Assembly: GCA_001873375.1 (NCBI GenBank)
Contig: MNZA01000242.1
Location: 1 to 38,064 of the forward strand
DNA length: 38,064 nucleotides
Source of the DNA: Oscillatoriales cyanobacterium CG2_30_44_21
GTDB lineage: Bacteria > Cyanobacteriota > Cyanobacteriia > Pseudanabaenales > Pseudanabaenaceae
Direction of reading: 5' to 3'
Part shown: in pieces, positions 1 through 9,515 of the stretch
Position numbering within the stretch: position 1 is the first letter of the stretch
Layout of the letters: every line of letters starts with the position of its first letter
The notes under the pieces: generated by a model
Seen by the model: only the letters and a program-made list of their open reading frames with translations
Databases searched by the model: none
Told to the model about the DNA's origin: nothing
Made by a program: the position numbers and the translations under genes

Positions 1-2239
1 CTGGCAATAATCTAGCGTAGTAAACTTTTTTACCATTGCTTTTACTCAAATCTTTCTTCATTTTCGCATCATTTTTTCTCTTTGCGTAAGTCCTATTACT
101 AAAACTTTGATGATTTTGATAGTTCTGTTCGGTCAGATTTTTATAATTGATGACTTGGGCAGTCTTGCTGGCAAGTTCGCAGTTGGCGGGCAGACAGATC
201 CTAAAGGTGGAACCCATCCCTAGCTCACTGCTCACAAATATATTGCCGCCCATCATTTGACAGAGGCGCTGGCTAATCGCTAGTCCTAGCCCTGTGCCGC
301 CATATTGGCGAGTCGTGGAATTATCGGCTTGGGTAAAGGGTTGAAATAGATTTTGGAGATTTTCGGAGCTAATCCCGATCCCTGTGTCATTGATCAAAAA
401 GACCAGAACTTCTCCCTGTGCCGAAAAGCTACGGCTAACTTTGACGGTGATTTTTCCCGATTTGGTAAATTTGCAGGCATTGCTCAATACGTTTAGCAGA
501 ACTTGACGCAGGCGAGTCATATCGGCTCGAATATAGCCAAGCTCTTGGTCACAACTGACATCTAGCTGATTATTGTTTTTGATTAATAGCGGCTGAATCG
601 TACTACTAACTTCATGCACCAGTCCCCACACATCAAAATCATCGAAGTAAATCTCCAATTTACCCGCTTCGATTTTGGTCATATCGAGAATGTCATTGAT
701 TAAAGCCAGCAGATGATGACCAGAGCGATAAATCTTTTGGAGGTCTGCTTCAAAATCCTCCAGACCCAATAGAGCCGCATCTTCTTGCAACATTTCGCTA
801 TAGCCAATGATCGCATTGAGGGGGGTGCGGAGTTCATGGCTCATATTTGCCACAAAGGTGCTTTTGGTACGGCTAGCTTCTAGGGCGCGATCGCGGGCAA
901 GGGCGAGTTCTTCATTCATGGTACGCAGAGCTTCTTCGTCATGTTTACGCCGCATCAGTGATCCCAATTGCTTGGCGATCGCGTTGATCAGTCCCACCAA
1001 ATGCTGATCGCCATCATTGGGAGATTGGGTAAAAAACAGGACGATCGCCACCACGCTCGATTCATCGCTGACAGGAATTGCCAAACCTGACTTCAGCCCA
1101 CAGTCGAGGGCGGCATATTTACGCAAAAAGTTTGCCTCCGACTCGATGCTGAAGTCCCAGATCCACTCAGGCTTTTGCCGTTCCCAGACTCGTCCAGGGA
1201 AGCCCAGCCCTGTGGCAAAGGAAATTTTTTCACTAATATTGCGAAAGTTTTCTAGTCCATCAATACTGCTATACCAAGCAGGGCTGCATACCAGCGTTGT
1301 ATTGTCTTCTGTCGGTATCCAAGCTTCTCCATATTCCCAGCCTGTAAACTGACAGATTTTGCTGAGGGCGATTTCTAAGGCTGACTGAAAGTCATTCGCC
1401 GCGCTGATGTCTAGGGTCAAGGACTGCAATAGTTGCGACTCTTCTTCCGCCCGTTTGCGCTGCGAAATGTCTTGGACAGTGCCTTCAAAACCGACTAGAG
1501 TTCCTTGCGGATTACGGACAGCGCGGACATTTTCGGAGATCCAGATTTTTGTGCCATCGCAGCGATAGGCTTGCGACTCAAAGTTGGTGATCGTATCTTG
1601 ATTTTGCAAAACGTCGATAAATTCTTGACGGCGCGAGGCATTTACATAGATCTGGCTAGCAATATTGGTCACGTCATGAATTAAGGATTCGGCGGAAGGA
1701 AATCCGTAGATCTTGGCTAGCATGGGATTGGCGATTGTGTAGCGCCCATCTAGGGTTGTCCGAAAGATGCCTTCGACAGCATTTTCAAAAATAATCCGAT
1801 ATTTTGCCTCTGCACTTTCGAGATCGTTACGCAGCTTGGAGGTTCTTAACTTTAGGATCTGATGAATTTCTGCGGCTTGGGCGACTACACGCTTGAGGTC
1901 TTCCACCTCATAGGGCTTGGTAATAAACTTAAAGACCTGCGATTGGTTAATCGCTTCGACTAGATCAGAAACATTAGTATATGCCGTTAAGATAATTCTC
2001 AAAGTATCAGGATAGGATTCGGCAACTTGACTGAGTAACTCTGTACCAGTCATCATCGGCATCCGTTGATCAGAGATAATCACCCCAATATCCGCTTCTT
2101 GCTCCAGAATGATCAGCGCCTCAAATCCATTTTTGGCTTGCAAAACTTGATATTTTTGATGGAAGATGCGCTGAAGTAATTCGCGGTTATCAACTTCATC
2201 ATCAACAATTAGCAACTTGATCTTTTGAGGGCGATTCAT
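1..2239 (-). CDS. Hybrid sensor histidine kinase: N-terminal response-regulator receiver, PAS, GAF, HisKA/HATPase_c; C-terminus truncated by window edge
   Basis: Reverse strand from ATG at 2239 is open to the window edge (absent from ORF track because no stop). Reads MNRPQKIKLLIVDDEVDNRELLQRIF...IISDQRMPMMTGTELL...; PAS-like ...YRIIFENAVEGIFRTTLDGRYTIANPML...; H-box FVANMSHELRTPLNAIIGYSEML; N/G boxes VLSNACKFTKSGKI...DTGIGI...GGTGLGLAIS. Confidence 0.93.
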   Translation of the reverse strand, partial: MNRPQKIKLLIVDDEVDNRELLQRIFHQKYQVLQAKNGFEALIILEQEADIGVIISDQRMPMMTGTELLSQVAESYPDTLRIILTAYTNVSDLVEAINQSQVFKFITKPYEVEDLKRVVAQAAEIHQILKLRTSKLRNDLESAEAKYRIIFENAVEGIFRTTLDGRYTIANPMLAKIYGFPSAESLIHDVTNIASQIYVNASRRQEFIDVLQNQDTITNFESQAYRCDGTKIWISENVRAVRNPQGTLVGFEGTVQDISQRKRAEEESQLLQSLTLDISAANDFQSALEIALSKICQFTGWEYGEAWIPTEDNTTLVCSPAWYSSIDGLENFRNISEKISFATGLGFPGRVWERQKPEWIWDFSIESEANFLRKYAALDCGLKSGLAIPVSDESSVVAIVLFFTQSPNDGDQHLVGLINAIAKQLGSLMRRKHDEEALRTMNEELALARDRALEASRTKSTFVANMSHELRTPLNAIIGYSEMLQEDAALLGLEDFEADLQKIYRSGHHLLALINDILDMTKIEAGKLEIYFDDFDVWGLVHEVSSTIQPLLIKNNNQLDVSCDQELGYIRADMTRLRQVLLNVLSNACKFTKSGKITVKVSRSFSAQGEVLVFLINDTGIGISSENLQNLFQPFTQADNSTTRQYGGTGLGLAISQRLCQMMGGNIFVSSELGMGSTFRICLPANCELASKTAQVINYKNLTEQNYQNHQSFSNRTYAKRKNDAKMKKDLSKSNGKKVYYARLLP

Positions 2240-2304
2240 GGTGGTGATGGCGAACTGGTTTTCGCATTGAGCATAGTTGATTGATCTAAAAATTACTGCT
2301 TCTT

Positions 2305-2349
2305 GTTTTCAAGCAAAGAAATGGCGCAGCCATTTCTTTGCTTGAAAAC
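2305..2349. repeat. Palindrome, 21-bp arms, loop gca (AAATGGC subfamily)
   Basis: gttttcaagcaaagaaatggc-gca-gccatttctttgcttgaaaac. Confidence 0.95.
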
Positions 2350-2396
2350 CCAGAGATTGTTCCGCCCGCGTAGCGGGCGGAACAATCTCTGGGTTT
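2346..2396. repeat. Palindrome, 24-bp arms, loop gta (CCGCCCGC subfamily)
   Basis: aaacccagagattgttccgcccgc-gta-gcgggcggaacaatctctgggttt. Confidence 0.95.
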
Positions 2397-2434
2397 AGCT
2401 ATTTCCAACGCCTTGGGCGTTGGAAATAGCTAAA
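2394..2434. repeat. Palindrome, 19-bp arms, loop ttg
   Basis: tttagctatttccaacgcc-ttg-ggcgttggaaatagctaaa. Confidence 0.95.
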
Positions 2435-2498
2435 TCAGTTTCATAATGGAAATTGCGGCATCTGCCTAAGAGATAAGTGATTTAAGCAAAATATAATT

Positions 2499-3416
2499 AT
2501 GAAAATTATTGTGACTGGTGCTACAGGTTTTGTTGGGACAAAATTAGTGGAGCAATTGCAAAAAAGAGGCGATCGCGTCATTGTATTGGCGCGTAACCCT
2601 GACAAGGCGATCCGTCAATTTGCGAAGGCGACTTCTCCCGTAGAAGTAATTAGTTACGATCCATTTGAATTGGGCGAATGGGGCAAGGTAATTTCGGGAT
2701 GTGATGCGGTGATTAATCTGGCGGGGGAACCTCTTGCGGGTGTTCGGTGGACAGAAGCCCGAAAAAAACAGATTCGAGATAGTCGTATTTTAACCACAAA
2801 TGTCTTAGTTAAGGCGATCGCGATCGCCGAGATTAAGCCGCAGGTGTTGATCAGTGCCTCGGCGATCGGCTATTACGGCACAAGTCTCGATAAGTCTTTT
2901 GATGAATATAGCTATGTGGGCAATGACTTTCTTGCCAAGATCTGCCAAGACTGGGAAGCCGAGGCGGATGCGGTCAAGGACTTGGGCGTGCGCTTAGTCA
3001 AGCTGCGGACAGGAATTGTTTTGGGTATGGGTGGGGCGATAGGTAAGATGTTGCCAATTTTTCAGGTGGGCGGCGGCGGCAAGATTGGCAGTGGCAAGCA
3101 ATGGTTTTCATGGATTCATCGCGATGATCTGGTGAACTTGATTATTGAGGCGATCGTTAATCCACAAATTGCCGATGCGCTCAATGGCACCGCTCCCCAG
3201 CCTGTCACCAATGAAAAATTTACAGTTGCCTTTGCAAAGGCGATTAATCGTCCTGCCTTTTTGCCAGTCCCCGCCGCCGCCTTGATCTTGGTATTTGGAG
3301 AAGGCGCAACGGTTTTACTCGATGGACAGAAAGTACTGCCCAAAAAAGCCGAGCTAAATCAGTTTCAGTTCAAATATCCTGATATTGACTCCGCCCTAAA
3401 GCAAATTTTCAACTAA
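2499..3416 (+). CDS. TIGR01777-type NAD-dependent epimerase/SDR family protein (YfcH-like)
   Basis: MKIIVTGATGFVGTKLVEQL Rossmann motif; VINLAGEPLAGVRWTEARKKQIRDSRI and SASAIGYYG motifs typical of the family. Confidence 0.92.
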   Translation: MKIIVTGATGFVGTKLVEQLQKRGDRVIVLARNPDKAIRQFAKATSPVEVISYDPFELGEWGKVISGCDAVINLAGEPLAGVRWTEARKKQIRDSRILTTNVLVKAIAIAEIKPQVLISASAIGYYGTSLDKSFDEYSYVGNDFLAKICQDWEAEADAVKDLGVRLVKLRTGIVLGMGGAIGKMLPIFQVGGGGKIGSGKQWFSWIHRDDLVNLIIEAIVNPQIADALNGTAPQPVTNEKFTVAFAKAINRPAFLPVPAAALILVFGEGATVLLDGQKVLPKKAELNQFQFKYPDIDSALKQIFN

Positions 3417-3454
3417 AAGAGAGTGGCAGCGCTTTGCGCTGCCACTCTCTTTTA
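3414..3454. terminator. Palindrome, 19-bp arms, loop ttt, overlapping the stop codon of 2499..3416
   Basis: taaaagagagtggcagcgc-ttt-gcgctgccactctctttta; positions 3414-3416 are the TAA stop. Confidence 0.75.
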
Positions 3455-3459
3455 AGTAG

Positions 3460-3606
3460 AGAACTTACGCAGAAATAGATTAAGCCCTCACCCCTAGCCC
3501 CTCTCCCGCAGGAGAGGAGAACAAGAAAAAATTAGAATTTTACGCCCCTTCTCCTGCGGGAGAAGAGGTTGGGGGATGAGGGTAAATTTTACTTTGCGTA
3601 AGTTCT
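3460..3606. mobile_element. MITE-like element, TIR agaacttacgca/tgcgtaagttct
   Basis: 12-bp perfect TIR (3460-3471, 3595-3606); interior ccctcacccctagcccctctccc...aacaagaaaaaatt...ccccttctcctgcgggagaag...gggggatgaggg similar to 19806-19928. Confidence 0.65.
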
Positions 3607-3628
3607 AAAGCAGTTAAGCACAAGCAAA

Positions 3629-3653
3629 GTTCCGCCCGCTACGCGGGCGGAAC
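3629..3653. repeat. Palindrome, 11-bp arms, loop tac (bare CCGCCCGC core)
   Basis: gttccgcccgc-tac-gcgggcggaac. Confidence 0.9.
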
Positions 3654-3690
3654 AATTACACCGAGCTACTTAGTTGAAAGCGTTTCTTAG

Positions 3691-3743
3691 CGCTAAAGGA
3701 TTAGAGGTGTGGCGCGAAGCGGCGCACCTCTAATCCTTTAGCG
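3691..3743. repeat. Imperfect palindrome, ~25-bp arms, loop gaa
   Basis: cgctaaaggattagaggtgtggcgc-gaa-gcggcgcacctctaatcctttagcg; two non-Watson-Crick positions near the loop. Confidence 0.85.
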
Positions 3744-3779
3744 TATAGTTTTAGCCATATCCGCATTTGCAGGTTTTTT

Positions 3780-4361
3780 GTGAAAAGGTTTAACATCAAC
3801 GACATAATCGATGGCTACGCTCAAGGCTACTTCTTGATGTCAGATGGTGATGGGCAGCCGATTGAGTGGTATTACTCTAATGCTCGCACCTTGATTCCCC
3901 TCGATGAACGCTTTCGTTATCCCAAGTCATTGCGCCGCGCCATCAACCAAAATCGCTTTGAAGTCAAAATCGATAGCGCCTTTGAAGAAGTAGTTAGTGG
4001 CTGTGCCGATCGCGAGACAACTTGGATCTCGCGGGATTTGCGATCGCTCTACACAGATTTACATAGGGCAGGATGGGCGCATAGCTTTGAGACTTGGTTT
4101 GAGGGCAAGCTCGCAGGCGGGATCTTGGGGATTACGATTCAGGGCTTGTTTATTGGCGAGTCAATGTTTTTTCGAGTTCCTGAAAGCTCCAAAGTGGCGA
4201 TGGTAAAGCTAGTGGAACATTTGCGATCGCGGGGCTATGGTTTATTTGACGCACAATTAATGAATCCCCACTTAGAAAGATTTGGCGCTTACGAAGTCGA
4301 TGACCAAACCTATCAATCACTTTTAAAAAAAGCTCTATCTAAACTTTGCTACTTTAAATAG
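3780..4361 (+). CDS. aat: Leucyl/phenylalanyl-tRNA--protein transferase
   Basis: GTG start; YFLMSDGDGQPIEWYYSNARTLIPL...ETTWISRDLRSLYTDLHRAGWAHSFETW...GESMFF...LFDAQLMNPHLERFGA motifs. Confidence 0.92.
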   Translation: MKRFNINDIIDGYAQGYFLMSDGDGQPIEWYYSNARTLIPLDERFRYPKSLRRAINQNRFEVKIDSAFEEVVSGCADRETTWISRDLRSLYTDLHRAGWAHSFETWFEGKLAGGILGITIQGLFIGESMFFRVPESSKVAMVKLVEHLRSRGYGLFDAQLMNPHLERFGAYEVDDQTYQSLLKKALSKLCYFK

Positions 4362-4362
4362 A

Positions 4363-4397
4363 TTAGCAATGGCGCGGCGCAGCCGCGCCATTGCTAA
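4363..4397. repeat. Palindrome, 16-bp arms, loop gca, 1 nt after aat stop
   Basis: ttagcaatggcgcggc-gca-gccgcgccattgctaa. Confidence 0.92.
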
Positions 4398-4428
4398 ATA
4401 GATAAATGGCGTAGCCATTTATCTATTT
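4396..4428. repeat. Palindrome, 15-bp arms, loop gta; contains murG stop codon
   Basis: aaatagataaatggc-gta-gccatttatctattt; shares 2 bp with previous palindrome. Confidence 0.92.
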
Positions 4429-5540
4429 GAAAACCCAGCGATCAAGCTGACAATTTGGGCGATCGCCTTTGTATCTTGGCTTTGTTGCATATTCTGAATA
4501 AATTCATCACGCCGCGTGTCTAAGTCTGCGATCGCGGCGAGCAAACTCTCACTGGTTAAATTTTCTTCAAGCAGCACAGCACTATATCCCCGCGCTGCAA
4601 AAGACTGAGCATTGAGGATCTGATCCCCGCGACTTGAGGCTTTGGAGAGAGGGATTAACAAATTTGGCTTGCGGAGTGTCAGAAACTCAAAAACAGCATT
4701 AGCGCCCGATCTCGAAACCACTAGATCGGCGATCGCCAAAATATCGGCTAGTTCTTTACCCAAATATTCAAACTGCCGATAGTGGGGATGTCCACTGAGG
4801 CTGTCGTCCAGATTGCCTTTACCGCAAGCATGAACCACCTGATATTTAGTCGTAATCTTATCTAAATTTGTCCGAATTGCCTGATTAATCTTTGCCGAGC
4901 CAGTACTGCCGCCCACCACAAATAAAACTGGTAAATCCGCCGTAAACCCGCACAATTCTCGCCCTCGACTTGCCACACCCTCCAAAATTTCAGGACGGAT
5001 TGGCAAACCTGTATGGATTACTTTGGCAGCATATTTGGCTAAGTTCTTAACTGTTTCGGGAAAGGTAACACAAACTTTATTGGCAAAAGGAATCGATAAA
5101 CGGTTCGCCAGCCCCGAAGAAAAGTCTGATTCATGGATAATCATCGGCACTCGATGCAACCAACTCGCCAAAATCACAGGCACAGTCACAAACCCGCCTT
5201 TAGAAAATACAACTTGGGGTTTGATCTTGGCGATCGCGAAATAAGCATCAAATACACCCTTAATCACCTTAAACGGATCGATAAAGTTCTCCCAAGAAAA
5301 GTAACGGCGCAACTTTCCCGATGAGATTCCGTAATAGGAGAGTCCAACTTCAGCGACTAATTTCTTTTCAATTCCATTTTTAGAACCGATGTAAACAATC
5401 TCCCATCCATCCGCTTCCAAACTAGGTAATAGGGCAATATTTGGACTAACATGACCCGCAGTCCCCCCACCCGTCAAGACAATCTTGGGCTTGGTTGCAT
5501 TTAATTTTGACTGAACGCTATTTTTCCTAATTGCTGCCAC
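4419..5540 (-). CDS. murG: UDP-N-acetylglucosamine--N-acetylmuramyl-(pentapeptide) pyrophosphoryl-undecaprenol N-acetylglucosamine transferase
   Basis: LTGGGTAGHVSPNIAL, HESDFSSGLANRL, VVGGSTGSAKIN, VSRSGANAVFEFLTLRKPNLLIPL motifs. Confidence 0.93.
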   Translation of the reverse strand: MAAIRKNSVQSKLNATKPKIVLTGGGTAGHVSPNIALLPSLEADGWEIVYIGSKNGIEKKLVAEVGLSYYGISSGKLRRYFSWENFIDPFKVIKGVFDAYFAIAKIKPQVVFSKGGFVTVPVILASWLHRVPMIIHESDFSSGLANRLSIPFANKVCVTFPETVKNLAKYAAKVIHTGLPIRPEILEGVASRGRELCGFTADLPVLFVVGGSTGSAKINQAIRTNLDKITTKYQVVHACGKGNLDDSLSGHPHYRQFEYLGKELADILAIADLVVSRSGANAVFEFLTLRKPNLLIPLSKASSRGDQILNAQSFAARGYSAVLLEENLTSESLLAAIADLDTRRDEFIQNMQQSQDTKAIAQIVSLIAGFSNR

Positions 5541-5592
5541 AAATTATTTTCTCTAAATAAATTTTTTTGGAAGTAAGTAGCTGGAAACTAGA

Positions 5593-5625
5593 GTTTGTTC
5601 CGCCCGCGTAGCGGGCGGAACAAAC
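5593..5625. repeat. Palindrome, 15-bp arms, loop gta
   Basis: gtttgttccgcccgc-gta-gcgggcggaacaaac. Confidence 0.92.
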
Positions 5626-5716
5626 CTTTTTCGCGGCATCATCATTCATCGCTTTCTTAGTTAAGCTTTGATATTGTAGAACTTTGCAAGTAAAGTAGAC
5701 ACATCCAAAATTAGTT

Positions 5717-6583
5717 ATGAATGTGACAACTAATAATTATCGAAAACTGCTTGAACAAGGTGTAAATGCTTGGAATAAGTGGAGAGAGAGCCAACCAGAT
5801 CAACGGGCAATCGATCTGAGCGAAATTCAGCTTGAGAGTTTAGATCTAGCGGGAATTGACTTTAGTATGATCAATTTACGGGGAGCAAAACTTTATGATG
5901 TAAGTCTCATAGGCGCAAGTTTACGCGGCACTGACTTGAGCATGGCGAGTATGCGAGGAGTGGATCTGAGCCGATCAAATTTAAGTTCGGCGCACCTCAG
6001 CATGACTAGTCTGAGTGAGGCAAATCTGACGCAAGCAAATTTGAGTGGTGCTGACCTGCGCGGCGCAAACTTGCGTCTCGCCAAATTAGACCATGCAGAC
6101 CTATCCAGAGCCAAGTTAAATATGTCCAGCCTGAGCGAAGCGCGGATGGTAGGAGCAATTTTGATCGGTGCAAATTTGAGTCGGGCTGACTTGAAACAGG
6201 CAACGCTGGCGGGTACTGATTTTAGTCGCGCTAATTTGAGCGAGGCGGACTTATCCCACAGCAACCTAAATGTATCCACCTTGGTCGGTACAGACTTGAT
6301 TGGCGCGACTCTGGTGGACGCGGATCTCAGTGAATCCAATCTATGCCGAGCCAATTTAATTGGGGCAAATCTGTATCGAGCCAATCTCAGCAGTTGTGAT
6401 CTAATTAGTGCAGATTTGCGAGGTTCTAATTGCAGTGAAGCCTATTTTATTGGGGCGGACTTGAGCCGCGCCGATCTCAGTCGAGCCGAGTTCACTAAGG
6501 CAAATCTCAGTAAAGTCAACTTTACTGGAGCCAACATGGAAACTACAAATTTTCAAGATGCAATCATGCCCGATGCTTGGTAG
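5717..6583 (+). CDS. Pentapeptide repeat protein
   Basis: Long run of A(D/N)LxxA repeats (ANLTQANLSGADLRGANLRLAKL...). Confidence 0.95.
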   Translation: MNVTTNNYRKLLEQGVNAWNKWRESQPDQRAIDLSEIQLESLDLAGIDFSMINLRGAKLYDVSLIGASLRGTDLSMASMRGVDLSRSNLSSAHLSMTSLSEANLTQANLSGADLRGANLRLAKLDHADLSRAKLNMSSLSEARMVGAILIGANLSRADLKQATLAGTDFSRANLSEADLSHSNLNVSTLVGTDLIGATLVDADLSESNLCRANLIGANLYRANLSSCDLISADLRGSNCSEAYFIGADLSRADLSRAEFTKANLSKVNFTGANMETTNFQDAIMPDAW

Positions 6584-6593
6584 CGCGGCTAAC

Positions 6594-6642
6594 CCAAAAA
6601 ACACTGATTCGCCCGCTTCGCGGGCGAATCAGTGTTTTTTGG
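6594..6642. terminator. Palindrome, 23-bp arms, loop ttc, between convergent genes; candidate bidirectional terminator
   Basis: ccaaaaaacactgattcgcccgc-ttc-gcgggcgaatcagtgttttttgg; T/A runs in outer arms. Confidence 0.8.
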
Positions 6643-6649
6643 TTTGGCA

Positions 6650-7069
6650 TTAAAGGAGGCTGGCTGTGAACAGGCTGCCGATACAAGTCATGCTGACCGC
6701 CCACATCGGCGATCGCAACCAAGGCAAATTCACAATATAAAATAAGCTGAACAATAATCTAGCAGCTAAAAAAACAAGCACATACAAAGAAGTTTTATCG
6801 GAAGCAGAATTGCTGACATAAGTAGTCAAAGCGGCGGCGACAAATAAGGCAAATACTTCAAAGGAATTTTGGTGCGCCCAAGTGGCTCTCTTGGCATAGT
6901 TGGGCAACCGATCAAACATCGCTCGCGGTGCATTCATATCTATGCCAATGCTCACCCTTGCATAAGCAACCACCATGTAAGGTAAGTAAATCAGTCCTGC
7001 GGCGATCGCAATTCCATACAACAATATTTGTGATGGCGCAACTTGTGATAAAAAAACTGGCAATTCCAT
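6650..7069 (-). CDS. MAPEG family membrane protein
   Basis: ~139 aa, four hydrophobic segments; AxRATWAHQNSFEVFALFVAAAL motif typical of cyanobacterial MAPEG proteins. Confidence 0.8.
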   Translation of the reverse strand: MELPVFLSQVAPSQILLYGIAIAAGLIYLPYMVVAYARVSIGIDMNAPRAMFDRLPNYAKRATWAHQNSFEVFALFVAAALTTYVSNSASDKTSLYVLVFLAARLLFSLFYIVNLPWLRSPMWAVSMTCIGSLFTASLL

Positions 7070-7199
7070 AGTGATTGAATAGCGATCTAGAATCTAGATC
7101 AAGTTTGGTTAACTTTTGTTAATTAGATTTTATACCAATGTCGCGATCGCCAGTTTGGTTACAGCACGAAGCGCTTACTTGCACCCCAGAGAGGTTTTT

Positions 7200-7224
7200 C
7201 AAAGCGCGGCTTCGCCGTGCTTTG
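7200..7224. repeat. Palindrome, 11-bp arms (one G/T), loop ttc
   Basis: caaagcgcggc-ttc-gccgtgctttg. Confidence 0.75.
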
Positions 7225-7299
7225 GTGGAGAATCGCCGCCACTCACTTTTGGGAGTTACTCTATATAAATAGCCAAATTCAAAATAATAATAAATAATA

Positions 7300-9033
7300 A
7301 TGAACAAGTCACCGCAAATTACCTATCGCTTGAGCATTCCCGAACCAGAAAATCATTTGCTAGAAGTTGAACTAGCGATCGCCAATTGGCAAAATGACAC
7401 CCTCGACTTGAAGCTGCCAGTATGGACACCAGGATCTTATTTGGTTAGGGAATATGCCAAAAACGTACAGGAATTTACAGCTCTTGATGATTCGGGAGAG
7501 TTACTAAAATGGCAAAAAATTAGTAAAAATCACTGGCAAATCAAATGTCAAAATCAGTCCCCTAACTTCACTATTCGCTATCGTGTTTTTGGCAATGAGC
7601 TAACCGTGCGGACAAATCACATCGATAGCACCCATGCTTTTTTGACAGGCGCAGCCGTATTTATGGAAGTTGCCACTCAAGAGGCACTTCAACCCTACAC
7701 AATTGAAGTGGTCAATCTTAGGGAAAACTGGCAAGTCGCCACGGCTCTGCCGAAGGTTCCCAATAGTTCTCATACCTTTTATGCCAAGGACTTTGACACT
7801 CTAGTTGATAGCCCCTTAGAAATCGGATTGCAAGAACGCTATGAATTTGAAGTGCTAGACAAGAAGCATCGCCTAATTGTGTGGGGACGGCACAATGCAG
7901 ATATGCAGCGAGTGGTTAAGGATACAGCCGCGATCGTGGCAGTGGAATCGGAAATGTTTGGCGGACTGCCCTACGATCGCTATGACTTCATTCTCCATGC
8001 TGGCAATGGATATGGCGGACTAGAGCATAAAGACTGCACGGTACTCTTCTACAATCGCCTTGGATTTAGAAAAGAAGAGAGCTATTTGCAATTTATGAAT
8101 CTGGTCGCCCATGAATTTTTCCATACTTGGAATGTGAAACGGATTCGTCCCAAGGCACTGGAAAAATTTGACTACGATCAAGAAAATTACACAGGTTCCC
8201 TTTGGTTTAGCGAAGGAACCACCAGCTATTACGATCAACTCTTTCCACTTAGGGCAAAGCTATACGATGCTAAGCATTATTTGAAACTGGTGAGCAAGAG
8301 CATTACCCGACTGCAAACCACCTTTGGGCGCAATGTGCAGTCTCTCTACGATTCCAGTTTTGACACATGGATCAAGCTCTATCGTCCTGATGCAAATACC
8401 CATAATAGCCAGATTTCTTACTATCTCAAAGGCGAAATGGTATCGATGCTATTGGACTTATTGATTCGCCATAAAACCAATAACCTGCGATCGCTAGATC
8501 GAGTAATGCAGGTCATGTGGGAACGCTTTGGCAAAACTGAAATTGGCTTTGAAGAAGCAGAACTTCATCAAGTAATTGAGAGTGTCGCAGGCTTAGATTT
8601 GTCTAGCTTCTGGAAAGATTATCTCTATGGAACCAGAGAGCTAGATTACAACTATTACCTTGAGCCTTTCGGTCTGGAGCTACACCATAGCCGCCAAGAT
8701 TTTCCATTTATCGGCATGACTCTCAAAGCAAAAAGCGCGATCGCGGAAATTGAGAAAGTGGAAGTCGGTTCACCTGCTCAAAAAGCGGGAATTAGTGCAG
8801 GTGACTTGTTACTGGCGATCGATGAAATTCGCGTTACGGCGGAGAACTTTCATGAGAGGTTACGAGACTTTGCCGCCCAAGAAGCAATCACCGTTACTAT
8901 TTTTCATCAAGATTTATTGAAGACGGTCAAAGTTACTTTACAAGAACCGATCAACAATCATTTTGAGCTAGTCCAAATAGCCAACGCATCACCAAATCAA
9001 GAGCTAAATTTGCAAATGTGGCTAAATGCCTAA
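7300..9033 (+). CDS. M61 family glycyl aminopeptidase with C-terminal PDZ domain
   Basis: HEFFHTWNVKRIRP zinc motif, GLEHKDCTVL, WFSEGTTSYYDQL, PDZ-like GSPAQKAGISAGDLLLAIDEI. Confidence 0.93.
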   Translation: MNKSPQITYRLSIPEPENHLLEVELAIANWQNDTLDLKLPVWTPGSYLVREYAKNVQEFTALDDSGELLKWQKISKNHWQIKCQNQSPNFTIRYRVFGNELTVRTNHIDSTHAFLTGAAVFMEVATQEALQPYTIEVVNLRENWQVATALPKVPNSSHTFYAKDFDTLVDSPLEIGLQERYEFEVLDKKHRLIVWGRHNADMQRVVKDTAAIVAVESEMFGGLPYDRYDFILHAGNGYGGLEHKDCTVLFYNRLGFRKEESYLQFMNLVAHEFFHTWNVKRIRPKALEKFDYDQENYTGSLWFSEGTTSYYDQLFPLRAKLYDAKHYLKLVSKSITRLQTTFGRNVQSLYDSSFDTWIKLYRPDANTHNSQISYYLKGEMVSMLLDLLIRHKTNNLRSLDRVMQVMWERFGKTEIGFEEAELHQVIESVAGLDLSSFWKDYLYGTRELDYNYYLEPFGLELHHSRQDFPFIGMTLKAKSAIAEIEKVEVGSPAQKAGISAGDLLLAIDEIRVTAENFHERLRDFAAQEAITVTIFHQDLLKTVKVTLQEPINNHFELVQIANASPNQELNLQMWLNA

Positions 9034-9122
9034 GTTTGATATAGCTGATATGAGCAGCGTGCCGCCCATATCAGCTATGCCTTACAGTCCCTTACTGACG
9101 ATGCGATCGCATTGCTTGAGCC

Positions 9123-9515
9123 ATGACACCAATTATTGCCCCTGAGCTTGAGTCTGTTCAACAAATTCAAGAAGTTCAAAAAGAAATATTTTATCCTTCT
9201 GAGGATGGTGAACCCTTGGCAGAAACTTCTGTTCATGCTGATGCAATCATTGCAACGGTGGATGTTTTACGAAATTATTTAGCCGAAAAGCTTGCAGAGC
9301 GATCGCCTGTTGTGCTTGCTGATCAATTTTTATATTACGCACAGGGTTTTCCGAGATTGCGGGTTGCACCCGATGTGATGGTGATTTTTGATATTCCCCA
9401 ACAGCCCTATGACAATTACAAAATTTGGGAAACAGGCAAAATACCCAGCGTAATTTTTGAGATAGAGGCTCAAAAATTACGCGATCACTTGTCATCATTG
9501 GGAATCGAAGCATAG
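9123..9515 (+). pseudogene. Uma2 family (DUF820) nuclease-like ORF, apparently internally deleted
   Basis: Uma2-like N-terminal half (LVADQFLYYAQG, RVAPDVMVIF, GKIPSVIFEI) passes directly into a Uma2-type tail (EAQKLRDHLSSLGIEA); the usual middle (YEQLGVxEYWLFDP-like) is missing. Confidence 0.65.

Noticed and set aside
807-1352. Plus-strand ORFs 807..1007 and 1017..1352
   Set aside because: They lie antisense to the confident histidine kinase frame, which the ORF track omits because it runs off the edge.
2305-2434. CRISPR-like array from clustered repeats
   Set aside because: Units are palindromes with different arms and share ends; there are no constant direct repeats with spacers and no cas genes.
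5893-6604. Minus-strand ORFs opposite the pentapeptide gene (163, 65, 67 aa)
   Set aside because: Repetitive low-complexity antisense translations of A(D/N)LxxA codons; not independent genes.
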